From Methylobacterium sp. GXS13 (GTDB taxonomy: Bacteria > Pseudomonadota > Alphaproteobacteria > Rhizobiales > Beijerinckiaceae): a stretch of 64,000 nt of DNA. Shown here piece after piece: positions 12,407-21,146 of this stretch. The notes under the pieces were generated by a model that did not search any database, had not been told where the DNA came from, and saw nothing but the letters and a program-made list of their open reading frames with translations. Position 1 is the first letter of the stretch. Every line of letters begins with the position of its first letter. The stretch lies in the NCBI RefSeq assembly GCF_001455965.1, contig NZ_LKKO01000018.1, positions 1 through 64,000 on the forward strand, in the 5' to 3' direction. Made by a program: the position numbers and the translations under genes.

Positions 12407-13663
12407 TTACTGGTTGAGCTGCTTGGGCGCGATCTGCCCGCCCTCTTTCTGGCCCTGGCTGTCAGGCGCCTTGATCTCGGGCGCTTTCTCCTGCCCGGGC
12501 AGCGCGGTTTCGCCCTGCCCGCGCGAGTCCGGATTGCCCATATCGGGCCTGGGCTTCATGCCCTGCGGCTGCGTCTGCCCGTGCGGACCGGTCCCGGATG
12601 CCGGCCCGGTCGCGCCGGGGGCTTCGTTGCCGCGATCGGCCATGCGGTTGTCATACTGGAGCCGGTCGTAATTCGCCTCGGCCTCCTCTCCTGAAGCACC
12701 GCCCCGGGCGTCGATCTTCACCATCTCGCCGACGCACATCTGCTCCGGCCGCGGGCACATGCCGATGATCCGATCGAACAGGCCCTTCGCGTAGGACTTG
12801 TAGAACCGCGCCGGCTCGGACTCGCTCGGCTTTTCCAACTCCAGATAGGCGTCCTGGGTCAGCTCGCCGCCCTGCGCCTTGGTCTTGGCGACCCACTGGT
12901 CGAAGGCCTCGTTGGTCACGCCGTTGAACTTGAAGAACATGTTCGAGAAGCCGGCGCCGCTGTAATGCGCCGAGCGGCCCTCATAAGCGCCCTCGCGGTT
13001 GATCACCGCATGGAGCTGGGTCTGCATGCCCGGCATCGCGTAGACCATGCCGGCCAAAGTCGGGATGTAGAACGTGTTCATCACGTCGGTGGCGGTGATC
13101 TTGAACTGGATCGGCCGGTCCACCGGGGCGGCGAGCTCGTTGACCGAGGCGATCCCGTATTGCGGGTAGAGGAACAGCCACTTCCAATCCATGGCGACCA
13201 CCTCGACCTGGAGCGGCTCGACGCCGGCCGGGACGTCGCGCTTCGCGTCGATCTTGCTGAGCGGCCGGAACGGATCGAGGGTGTGGGTCCCGATCCAGGT
13301 CAGCGCGCCCAGCGCGATGATGATCATGAGCGGCGCCGTCCAGATCAGCACCTCGAGCTGGGTCGAGTGGTGCCATTCGGGATCGTAGACCGCGTCCTCG
13401 TTGGTGGCGCGGTAGCGCCAGGCGAAGAACAGGGTGAAGAAGATCACCGGGATGATGATCAGGAGCATCAGCCCAGTGGCAGCGAGCACCAGGTTGCGCT
13501 GCTGCTCGGCGACGTAGCCGGCCGGGCTCATGACCACGAGGTTGCAGCCGCCCAGCAGCGCCAGGACCGGCGGCAGGGCGAGAAGCGGCACGAGCCGCCG
13601 CGCGAGGCCGGCCCGGCGTGGGGCGGGCGCGATCCTGTCCGGAAGAGGGGTCGAAGAGGTCAC
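12407..13663 (-). CDS. cyoA: Cytochrome o ubiquinol oxidase subunit II (lipoprotein)
   Basis: Encodes 418 residues from the GTG at 13663. A lipobox LALLGGC places the acylated Cys at about residue 40. Two transmembrane helices follow, the second being MIIIALGALTWIGTHTLDPF. The cupredoxin domain has DWKWLFLYPQYGIASVNEL and NTFYIPTLAGMVYAMPGMQT, and it lacks the CuA ligands, as expected for quinol oxidases. An unusual tail of roughly 100 residues after the COX aromatic-rich region is rich in Pro, Gly and Gln and has low complexity; its role is unknown. It is first in the operon, with a 75-base gap to cyoB. Confidence 0.95.
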   Translation of the reverse strand: MTSSTPLPDRIAPAPRRAGLARRLVPLLALPPVLALLGGCNLVVMSPAGYVAEQQRNLVLAATGLMLLIIIPVIFFTLFFAWRYRATNEDAVYDPEWHHSTQLEVLIWTAPLMIIIALGALTWIGTHTLDPFRPLSKIDAKRDVPAGVEPLQVEVVAMDWKWLFLYPQYGIASVNELAAPVDRPIQFKITATDVMNTFYIPTLAGMVYAMPGMQTQLHAVINREGAYEGRSAHYSGAGFSNMFFKFNGVTNEAFDQWVAKTKAQGGELTQDAYLELEKPSESEPARFYKSYAKGLFDRIIGMCPRPEQMCVGEMVKIDARGGASGEEAEANYDRLQYDNRMADRGNEAPGATGPASGTGPHGQTQPQGMKPRPDMGNPDSRGQGETALPGQEKAPEIKAPDSQGQKEGGQIAPKQLNQ

Positions 13664-13781
13664 AGCACTCGTCTCTTTATCCCAAGCCGCAGACGCGGCG
13701 TCCCTGCCGTGCCGCGCAAGACGCGGCAGTCCCGGCAGATTCTGGAGGGTGACCGCGCAGCCTTCGCCGCGCGGCGGCCGA

Positions 13782-15119
13782 CTACATCTGGCGCATTTCC
13801 GACCGGTCGAGGAACAAGGCCGCAAGGGTGCAGGCCGCGCCCGACAGGAGATAGACACCGACCATAGCCAGGCCGTAGCGCTGCGACAGGAACAGAGCCA
13901 CCAGCGGCGCGAAGCCGGCACCGACCAGCCAGGCGAAGTCGGAGGTCAGCGCGGCGCCGGTGTAGCGATAGTGGTTGCCGAGCCGGGCCGTCACCGCACC
14001 GGCGGTCTGGCCGTAGGCGAGGCCGAGCAGCATGAAGCCGATCGTGACGTAGATCGTCTGGCCGATCGCGCTCTCGCCGAACAGGAGCGGTGCGATGATG
14101 CTGCCGAGCGCGAAGAAGGCGATCAGCGAGGCACTCATGATCAGGCAGTTGCGGCGTCCGATCTGGTCGGCGATCAAGCCGGAGGCCGCGATGGCGCCGG
14201 CGCAGACGATGGCCCCCGAGAACTGGACGATCAGGAACTCGCCGGGCGAGCGATGGGTGTTGTTGAGCGCCAGCCAGGCGATCGGAAAGATCGTCACCAG
14301 ATGGAACAGCGCGAAGGCGGCGAGCGGCACGAAGGCGCCACGGATCACGTCGCCCGCATGGTGCCGGAACAGCTCCAGCGCCGGGACCGGCCGCAGCCGG
14401 TCGAGGTCCATCATCCGGGCGAACTCCTCGGTGGCGACCAGACGCAGCCGGGCGAACAGGGCGACCACGTTGATGGTGAAGGCGCAGTAGAACGGGAAGC
14501 GCCAGCCCCAATCGATGAAGTCGGCCTCGTCGAGGTTGACCAGGAAGAACGCGAACAGGGCGCTCGCCACCATGAAGCCCAGGGGCGCGCCGAGCTGCGG
14601 GATCATCGCGTACCAGCCGCGGCGCTCCCGGGGGGCGTTCATGGCGAGCAGGGAGGCGAGCCCGTCCCAGGCGCCGCCGAGCGCCAGCCCCTGCAGCACC
14701 CGTAGCACCGCCAGGATGTAGACCGACGAAATCCCGATGCTGTCGTAGCGCGGCAGGAAGCTCACCGCCGCGGTCGCGGCACCGAGCAGGAACAGGGCGA
14801 TGGTGAGCTTGACGCTGCGTCCGTGCCGGCGGTCGATCGCCATGAAGATCACCGAGCCGATCGGCCGGGCGATGAACGCCAGCGCGAAGATCGAGAACGC
14901 GTACAGTGTCCCGGTCAGCGGATCGACGAACGGAAAGAACACCTTCGGGAAGACCAGCACGCAAGCGATGCCGAACACGAAGAAGTCGAAGTATTCGGAC
15001 GCGCGGCCGATGACCACGCCGATGGCGATCTCGTTCGGGTGGACCTTGTGGTCTCCCATCGCCTGCTGAGCATCGCGCTCTAAAGTCGTGGCCGAGGCCA
15101 TTGGGGTGTTCGCACTCAT
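13782..15119 (-). CDS. MFS transporter of the metabolite:H+ symporter (MHS) type
   Basis: Encodes 445 residues with about twelve transmembrane segments. The first cytoplasmic loop region has ASEYFDFFVFG, FALAFIARPIGSVIFMAIDR and RRHGRSVKLT, characteristic of MHS symporters (ShiA/ProP-like), and LADQ-like IADQIGRRN is the repeated motif in the second half. The substrate is unknown, perhaps an organic acid or osmolyte. It is transcribed toward cyoA, with 118 bases between. The position suggests co-regulation with the oxidase, but a shared transcript is unproven. Confidence 0.88.
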   Translation of the reverse strand: MSANTPMASATTLERDAQQAMGDHKVHPNEIAIGVVIGRASEYFDFFVFGIACVLVFPKVFFPFVDPLTGTLYAFSIFALAFIARPIGSVIFMAIDRRHGRSVKLTIALFLLGAATAAVSFLPRYDSIGISSVYILAVLRVLQGLALGGAWDGLASLLAMNAPRERRGWYAMIPQLGAPLGFMVASALFAFFLVNLDEADFIDWGWRFPFYCAFTINVVALFARLRLVATEEFARMMDLDRLRPVPALELFRHHAGDVIRGAFVPLAAFALFHLVTIFPIAWLALNNTHRSPGEFLIVQFSGAIVCAGAIAASGLIADQIGRRNCLIMSASLIAFFALGSIIAPLLFGESAIGQTIYVTIGFMLLGLAYGQTAGAVTARLGNHYRYTGAALTSDFAWLVGAGFAPLVALFLSQRYGLAMVGVYLLSGAACTLAALFLDRSEMRQM

Positions 15120-15309
15120 GGTTGACTGCCGCCCTCGCCGCGCGCCCGTTCGGGCACCATGGCCGGAACCGCCTCATGCGGCATGTCCAGAGGTATCGCA
15201 ACCGGCTTCCGACGCAAGTTCACCCACTGACGCATGCATGCCACCCCGGGGGGAGCGGCGCGCCGACAGGGATGAAATCCGGCCCGCGTGGCTGGTCCGG
15301 TGCGCCGTC

Positions 15310-17493
15310 CTAGACCCGGTAATGCGCCGAGTTCCGTGACAGGTTGATGTTGTAGTAGGGGTCGGCCCGCAGTTCCGGTCCCCAGCGATCGAGCATGGTG
15401 AGCACCTCGCCCTCGAAGCGCTTGCGCTTCTCCGGCGTGTCCTCGGCCCCGCGGCTCTTGGACTCGTGGTGAATCAATTTCGCGAATGGCGTCCAGACGA
15501 TGCGATAGCCGGCCCGGCGGATCTTCAGGCAGAGATCCACGTCGTTGAACGCGACCTTCAGAGCCTCGGCGTCGAAACCGCCGACCGCCTCGAACACGTC
15601 GGCACGCATGGCGAGGCAGGCCCCCGTGACCGCGGAGACCTCATGGGCGATGACCATGCGGCAGAAATACCCAGGATCCGCGTCCGGCACGCCGAGATGG
15701 CTGTGCCCGGCGACGCCGCCGATTCCCAGCACGATGCCGCCGTGCTGGATCGTCCGGTCCGGGTAGAGCAATTTCGCCCCGACGGCGCCGATCTCCGGCC
15801 GCACCGCATGCCGGACCAGTTCCCCGAGCCAACCGGGCTCCAGCACCTCGACGTCGTTGTTGAGGAACAGCAGAACCGGGCCGGCAGCAGCGGCCGCACC
15901 GCGATTCGACAGGTCCGAGAAATTGAAGGTCCCGGGGACGGGCACGACGTGCACCCGCGGATCGTCCCGATACCGGGCGAACAGCGCCGCGGTCTCGGGC
16001 TCGCGGCTGTCGTTGTCGACGATCACCACCTCGATGTCGGGATAGTCGGTGCTGGTCAGCAATCCGTCGAGGGTGACCGACAGGATCTCGGCGCGGTCCC
16101 GGGTCGGGATGATCGCCGAGACCCGGGGGGCCGGCTGCGGAAGCGGCCGAACCAGGCGGTTGAAGCCCGAGGGTCCGCGCTCGGCCCGACCATCCCAGGG
16201 GGCCACGACCTCGTCGAGGGCGCGCAGGCGCGCCGCTTCGGCCTTAGCCAGGGACCGGTCCGAGAAGGTCCCGGAGCCCTGCGCGGCACGCCAGTGATAG
16301 AGCACCCGGGGGATGTGGCGGATGCGGGACGGGTCGAGCCCGTCGGTCAGGCGCAGCAGCAGGTCGTGGTCCTGGCTGCCCTCGAAGCCCGGGCGCAGGC
16401 CGCCGACGGCGCGCAGGGCCTCGGTCCGCACCACGGTGAGGTGGTTGATGTAGTTTTGCGCGTAGAGCAATTCGCGATCGAAACCCGGCTTGAAATGCGG
16501 GTCGAACCGCCGGCCGCGCCCGTCGATCTTGTCCTCATCGCTGTAGATCAGCACCAGCGCCGGATCGAGGCGGAGCGCCCGGGCGACCTCGTAGAGGGCA
16601 TCCTCGGTGAGCACGTCGTCGTGGTCCATGAAGGCGCAGACGTCGCCGCGGGCGAGGCCCAGCGCGTCGTTGGTGGCCCGGGCGATGTGGCCGTTCTCGG
16701 ACCGGGCATGCAGGCGGATGCGCGGGTCGGCCTCGGCGGCGCGCTGGAGGATCTTCGGGATCGCGGGCCGGGTCGAAGCGTCGTCGACGACGCACAGCTC
16801 CCAATGCGGGTAGAGCTGCGCCCGCAGGGAGGCGAGGGCGGCCTGGAGGACCTTCGGATCCGGGTCGTGCACCGGCATCAGGACCGAGATCAGAGGCGGG
16901 TTGGCCCAGGCGGCGATCTCGGCGGCGATCCCGGCCCGCGCGGCCCGGCGGTAGTCGTGGGTGCGGATCCAGGCCTCGTATCCGGTGACCCGGCGATGGG
17001 CCAGCGCCCGGCCAAGGAGGCCCCGCGCCCGCACCTTCTTGCCGAGGATCCTCCAGTATAGCGCCTGCAGGGCGAGCGCAGGCTCGCGGGGCAGGGCGCG
17101 CGGCACGAGGAACGGCCGGGAGAGGCGGCGCACGGTGACCCGTCGCAGTCGAGCCGGGATCCGTCCGGCGGGATCGGCCACCCGCAGCGCCATGACGTCC
17201 TCGGGGAGGCGGCCGATCCACGTGAAGGCGCCGCCGCCTGAGGCTTCCTGGGGCAGCAGCGGTCCTAGACGGCCCTCCGGGCCGACGAAGGCCATACTCG
17301 GAACCGTGTCCAGCCCTTCCGTCGGGTCGTTGGACAGGGTGATCTCGAGCCAGCGGCCCGCAAGCCCCGGAAGCTCGATCCGCATGCCGTCCGCCGCCGC
17401 CCGCACCGGCAGGGGGCGGCGCTTGCGCCCGGCGCCGGTCAGGTGCGCCGGCGGAAGGCGCGGCACGTGCGCCCCGGTCTCGCTCGACCGCAC
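15310..17493 (-). CDS. Two-domain family 2 glycosyltransferase
   Basis: Encodes 727 residues. An N-terminal ~190-residue region of beta-rich character precedes a first GT-A domain (ISVLMPVHDPDPKVLQAAL, CVVDDAS, FMDHDDVLTEDALY) and a second GT2 domain (VSAIIPTRDRAEILSVTL, VIVDNDS, LFLNNDVEVLEPGWLGEL, AVTGACLAMRADVFEAVGGF). Such proteins build rhamnan-, O-antigen- or exopolysaccharide-like chains from nucleotide sugars in the cytoplasm. The C-terminus has the frequent HHESKSRG motif. The start is GTG, two bases after the stop of the upstream gene at 17496, so the two are one operon. Confidence 0.92.
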   Translation of the reverse strand: MRSSETGAHVPRLPPAHLTGAGRKRRPLPVRAAADGMRIELPGLAGRWLEITLSNDPTEGLDTVPSMAFVGPEGRLGPLLPQEASGGGAFTWIGRLPEDVMALRVADPAGRIPARLRRVTVRRLSRPFLVPRALPREPALALQALYWRILGKKVRARGLLGRALAHRRVTGYEAWIRTHDYRRAARAGIAAEIAAWANPPLISVLMPVHDPDPKVLQAALASLRAQLYPHWELCVVDDASTRPAIPKILQRAAEADPRIRLHARSENGHIARATNDALGLARGDVCAFMDHDDVLTEDALYEVARALRLDPALVLIYSDEDKIDGRGRRFDPHFKPGFDRELLYAQNYINHLTVVRTEALRAVGGLRPGFEGSQDHDLLLRLTDGLDPSRIRHIPRVLYHWRAAQGSGTFSDRSLAKAEAARLRALDEVVAPWDGRAERGPSGFNRLVRPLPQPAPRVSAIIPTRDRAEILSVTLDGLLTSTDYPDIEVVIVDNDSREPETAALFARYRDDPRVHVVPVPGTFNFSDLSNRGAAAAAGPVLLFLNNDVEVLEPGWLGELVRHAVRPEIGAVGAKLLYPDRTIQHGGIVLGIGGVAGHSHLGVPDADPGYFCRMVIAHEVSAVTGACLAMRADVFEAVGGFDAEALKVAFNDVDLCLKIRRAGYRIVWTPFAKLIHHESKSRGAEDTPEKRKRFEGEVLTMLDRWGPELRADPYYNINLSRNSAHYRV

Positions 17494-17495
17494 GA

Positions 17496-18539
17496 TCAGC
17501 TCCAGCTCTTGTCGATCGAGTCCTTCACCGCATCCGACATGGCAACGTCGAACACCAGCATCTCCTCCACCGCCTTGACCGTCCGCAGGCGCTCGGCCAG
17601 CGCCTGGGTCTCAACCGGGACCGGCGGCGGCACCGGCACGGGGGCGTGGATGCCCAGGTGGTCGAACAAGGTCGACGCGAAGGCGTGGTACCGGGTCTTG
17701 TGGCCGACGATGCCGACCCGGGCGAGGATCTCGATGGCGGCAATGGAATTGCCCGGATGCAGGCGATCCTCCGGCATGCGGGTGCCGAGCTGACGGGTCA
17801 GCGGGTTGTAGAGCAGCCGGTAGGCCGGCTCCGGCAGCATGCGGAAATAGCGCTTGAGGCTCTTCACGTCGGTGAAGTCGTAGTCGCCCGAGAAGGATGC
17901 AGCCTCGGCGAGCGGCCCCAGGCGCCAACCCCGCATGGGGTCGAGGGCGTCGCCGGCCCGGGCCTTCAGCCAGAGCATGCGGGTCGCCAGCTCGATGTAG
18001 GGGTCCTGCACCAGGATCGCGGTGATCATCAGGTCCGGCGTCATGAAGTTCTCATAGCGCGGGATCGTCACCGCCCCCGACAGGAAGGCCGAGGGGGCGG
18101 CCGGCCCGGTCAGGACGCAGGTCAGGATCTCGTCCGGCAGCTTGTGGATGCCGAAATAGCAGTGCTGGAAATGCGGGAAGAGCGCCGCCTGGAGGGCGGT
18201 CTCGGGCTCGATCCCGGTGTTGATCAGCATGGTCCGCAGCCGCACCAGCCCGTCCGGGGGCATGCGGCGATAGACCAGAACGTTGGTGTCGGCGTCATAG
18301 AGTTCGAGCCGCGGGATATCGGGCAGGCCCGGCACCTCGGCCGATGTCACCACGAAGGTGCATTGCCCGGTGGCGTGCCAGCCGTTGCGCTTGAACGCCT
18401 CGTCGATGACGCTGGCCGGGATCTCAGCCACGCGCTGGCCGCCGACGGAGACCATCACCCGGCTGATGGCGAGGGGATTGTCCGGGACGATCCAGCCGCG
18501 GATCGAGTCGCCGTGATCGTGATCGATGAAGTAGCGCAT
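17496..18539 (-). CDS. Conserved protein of unknown function, paired with glycosyltransferase
   Basis: Encodes 347 residues from the ATG at 18539. I recognise no family. The first ~110 residues look beta-rich (RGWIVPDNPLAISRVMVSVG, VPGLPDIPRLELYDADTNVL), resembling the small beta domain that some glycan-biosynthesis proteins share with the N-terminus of the downstream glycosyltransferase. The rest is mixed alpha/beta with no transmembrane segment or obvious catalytic motif. The two-base spacing to the GT2 gene implies coupled expression and a role in the same surface-polysaccharide step. Upstream in-frame extension is Pro/Arg-rich and unlikely to be coding. Confidence 0.72.
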   Translation of the reverse strand: MRYFIDHDHGDSIRGWIVPDNPLAISRVMVSVGGQRVAEIPASVIDEAFKRNGWHATGQCTFVVTSAEVPGLPDIPRLELYDADTNVLVYRRMPPDGLVRLRTMLINTGIEPETALQAALFPHFQHCYFGIHKLPDEILTCVLTGPAAPSAFLSGAVTIPRYENFMTPDLMITAILVQDPYIELATRMLWLKARAGDALDPMRGWRLGPLAEAASFSGDYDFTDVKSLKRYFRMLPEPAYRLLYNPLTRQLGTRMPEDRLHPGNSIAAIEILARVGIVGHKTRYHAFASTLFDHLGIHAPVPVPPPVPVETQALAERLRTVKAVEEMLVFDVAMSDAVKDSIDKSWS

Positions 18540-18857
18540 GTCCCGAAGCTTGAGGCGGCGGAATGCCGGAACCGCCTCGGCGGCCCGGCCGAATACCGGC
18601 CGGCAGGCCCATAGCGCATTTTCTTCCCCGCGTGCACCATCGCGGTTTCCGGCCCGCGACGGCCAACCTTCCGCTTGCGCCCCCGCCAAGCACCGGCTAT
18701 AGGCCCGGCCCACCGGTGCTGACACGGCACCGGCCCGGGTGCGTATCTCAGCGGGCGGGCACTACCTTGACAGGGTAGAGGTTCCTCCCGATAAGTCGCT
18801 GATCCGGTAAAGCTATTTCGGCGGCTTCAGGTTTACTGAACCTGAGCAGTTCGAAAC

Positions 18858-18932
18858 GGAGACGTAGCACAGCGGTAGTGCATTCCCTTGACATGGGAAA
18901 GGTCACAGGTTCGATCCCTGTCGTCTCCACCA
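18858..18932 (+). tRNA. tRNA-Val (anticodon GAC)
   Basis: The cloverleaf has acceptor stem GGAGACG paired with CGTCTCC, a D-arm with AGCGGTAGT, anticodon stem TTCCC/GGGAA enclosing loop TTGACAT (anticodon GAC), and a T-arm with GGTTCGATCC. A discriminator A and an encoded CCA end at 18932. GAC reads Val codons GUC/GUU. Confidence 0.95.
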
Positions 18933-19503
18933 TTCTCGATGACCGAGCCGGCCCGCTGCCGGCCGATGGCGCCCCTCGGAGCCGCCTTACCCCCCTGAAG
19001 ATCACGACCTGATCCAGATCGAGCACCGCCGCGAGGTCACGCCGGTGGAGGGATGGCCGAGAGCTGCGATCGGGTCGTTGAGGCCGTCGAGGCGCTTCGT
19101 GCCAGCGGCCATAGGGTCGAGCCCGATGCCGAATTCGAGCACTGGCAGGTCGACGGCAACTTGATCACGAGCGGTAAACTCATGGCGCCGGCCCTTCGCC
19201 TGGGATTGATGGACGGTCCCGTTCGCCTGCAGTAGCTCGGCCGAATTGGACTGCGATCTCGCCGGCGTACCGGCCACGCAACGCTACGGCTGCCTCGCCA
19301 GGCCAGGAGGGCCTCGACCGCCGGCCTACTGGTTGCGACAGACGCCCGCCGGTGCCTCGGCCCGCCCCGGCGTCACACACCGGGATGATACGGCTGCCCG
19401 GCCGGTGCGGGTATGGGCCGCTGCTCTATTCAGCTGTCCCCTGGGAACGCCGGCGGCGCTTCAAGCCTTGCCGCAGGATTTTCTGCAACCGCAACAGGCG
19501 TGA
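18933..19503. other. Gene-less stretch after tRNA-Val
   Basis: About 570 bases without a convincing gene. Short open frames on both strands lack ribosome-binding sites and family signatures. No terminator with a U run was seen directly behind the tRNA. It presumably holds the promoter of the propeller-protein gene at 19504. Confidence 0.5.
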
Positions 19504-20613
19504 ATGCGCATGACCCGCCGTTCGATCTTCGCCCTCCTGCTCGTCGGGTGCCTATCGTCGCCCAGCCACGCTGCGGAGACTCAGGCCGGTCCCGACGCGC
19601 TCCAGCCGATGCTTCAGTCGGAGAGCTTGGTCTTCAACGGCGTCACGAAGGCGAAGGATGGCCGCTTGTTCTCGCCATTCCAGCGCCAGACGAAGGGCAA
19701 GGGCATCGAGCTCGGCGAGTGGCGCGACGGCAAGCCCGTCGCGTTCCCGGACGAGGCGTGGAACGCGTGGAAGCAGGGCGACGACCCGGCCAAGGCCTTC
19801 GTGGCCGTCAACGCCATCCGCATCGGCCCTGACGGCGACCTGTGGGTGGTCGACAAGGGGGCACCCGGCATGGGCGAGGCGCCCCTCGCAGGCGGCCCCA
19901 AACTCGTGCAGATCGACCTCGCGACCAACGCTGTGCGCCGGGTCTACCCGCTGCAGGCGGCGACCACCGATCGGAGCTTCATCGACGATTTCCGGTTCAA
20001 TGGCCGCAACGTCTACCTGACGGATGCCGGTCAGCCCGGGCTGATCGTGCTCGATCTCGACACGGGAGCCTTGCGGCGCGCGCTCGACGGGCACTGGTCG
20101 ACCATCGCGCAGCGTCCGCTCACCGGCCAGGGCCGCACCTTGCGGGACGACAAGGGCAAGCTCCTGTTCATCCACGCCGATCAGCTCGAAGTCTCCCCCG
20201 ACGGCAAGACGTTCTACTACCAGGCCTGCACAGGTCCCCTCTACAGCATCGAGACACGTTATCTGGACGATGCCGGCCTGAGCGATGCCGAGCGGGCGAA
20301 GCACGTGAAGCTGTTCGCCGCCACGGTCGCGACGGGTGGGACGGCGATCGACGCGGACGGCACGATCTACGCGAGCGACACGGACGGGTTGCGTATCCTC
20401 AAGATCGCCCCGGACGGGAGCATGAGCACGCTTGTAGAGGATCCGCGCTTGGTCTGGGTCGACGCGATGTGGATCGACGAGCAGGGCGGCCTGTGGATCC
20501 CGGCAGCGCAGATGAACCGCACGCCGGCGATGAACGGCGGCGAGGCATCGGCGGTGAAATTCCCCACGACGATCTATCGGCTGCAGATTGGCGCGAAGCC
20601 GCTGCGCAACTGA
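19504..20613 (+). CDS. Secreted major-royal-jelly/yellow-like beta-propeller protein
   Basis: Encodes 369 residues. The N-terminal signal peptide (RRSIFALLLVGCLSSPSHAAE) targets it to the periplasm. The body matches the bacterial MRJP/yellow family, a six-bladed propeller related to SMP-30 and gluconolactonases: NAIRIGPDGDLWVVDKG, FIDDFRFNGRNVYLTDAG, GLIVLDLDTG, LEVSPDGKTFYY and WVDAMWIDEQGGLWIPA. Enzymatic activity is unknown; lactonase-like metal-dependent hydrolysis is possible. Two ATGs six bases apart (19504, 19510) can serve as start. It has no operon partner. Confidence 0.85.
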   Translation: MRMTRRSIFALLLVGCLSSPSHAAETQAGPDALQPMLQSESLVFNGVTKAKDGRLFSPFQRQTKGKGIELGEWRDGKPVAFPDEAWNAWKQGDDPAKAFVAVNAIRIGPDGDLWVVDKGAPGMGEAPLAGGPKLVQIDLATNAVRRVYPLQAATTDRSFIDDFRFNGRNVYLTDAGQPGLIVLDLDTGALRRALDGHWSTIAQRPLTGQGRTLRDDKGKLLFIHADQLEVSPDGKTFYYQACTGPLYSIETRYLDDAGLSDAERAKHVKLFAATVATGGTAIDADGTIYASDTDGLRILKIAPDGSMSTLVEDPRLVWVDAMWIDEQGGLWIPAAQMNRTPAMNGGEASAVKFPTTIYRLQIGAKPLRN

Positions 20614-21146
20614 TCGAAGGGCTTACCATCGCGCTCAGGCGTGAGCGCGGCGACCTCTTCCGATCACAGCGGCGACGGTGATCGCGATGGAGCCCCGCGC
20701 TGGGGCAGGCGGGGCCGCCTCATCGTGGTGACCACTACGGCAAGCCTCGACATCCTGCAGGCCGGGCGCGTGACGATGCTTGGGAGGGTCGTCGGAGGGC
20801 GCGATGGACGCCGACGGTGCTCCCCACCCGGCCCGCGCCCTGGGTCCACCGACGCGGCCGGGCGCTCGCCTGTCCGCAGACCGTACGGTTCTTCGGGCTG
20901 TTCGCGCGGCCTGTCGTACTGGACGCGCGGCGGCACCGCGCGGGGTGCACGGACAGTCACGCTCACGCGGCGCTACCCAGACCCATGCCTGCGAACCTGA
21001 AAGCGGGCGACAGGACGCCGGCTCCACCAGAGCAGTCCGCCTAATACGCAAGACCGCCGTGGTCTCGCCGGCTAATTCAGGCCTGAACAGCGGATATTAA
21101 CGCCTACGATATAAACCCCGTCATGCCCTGATTGAGGACAGTCAGA
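20614..21146. other. Gene-less stretch upstream of HD-GYP gene
   Basis: About 530 bases in which no reading frame has a credible start, ribosome-binding site or family signature. The composition becomes more AT-rich near 21050-21130 (TTAACGCCTACGATATAAACC), where the promoter of the HD-GYP gene is likely. Confidence 0.5.

Noticed and set aside
18748-19026. Minus-strand open frame reading TGIEPVTFPMSRECTTA
   Set aside because: This is the well-known artefact obtained by translating across a tRNA; it overlaps tRNA-Val and is not a protein gene.
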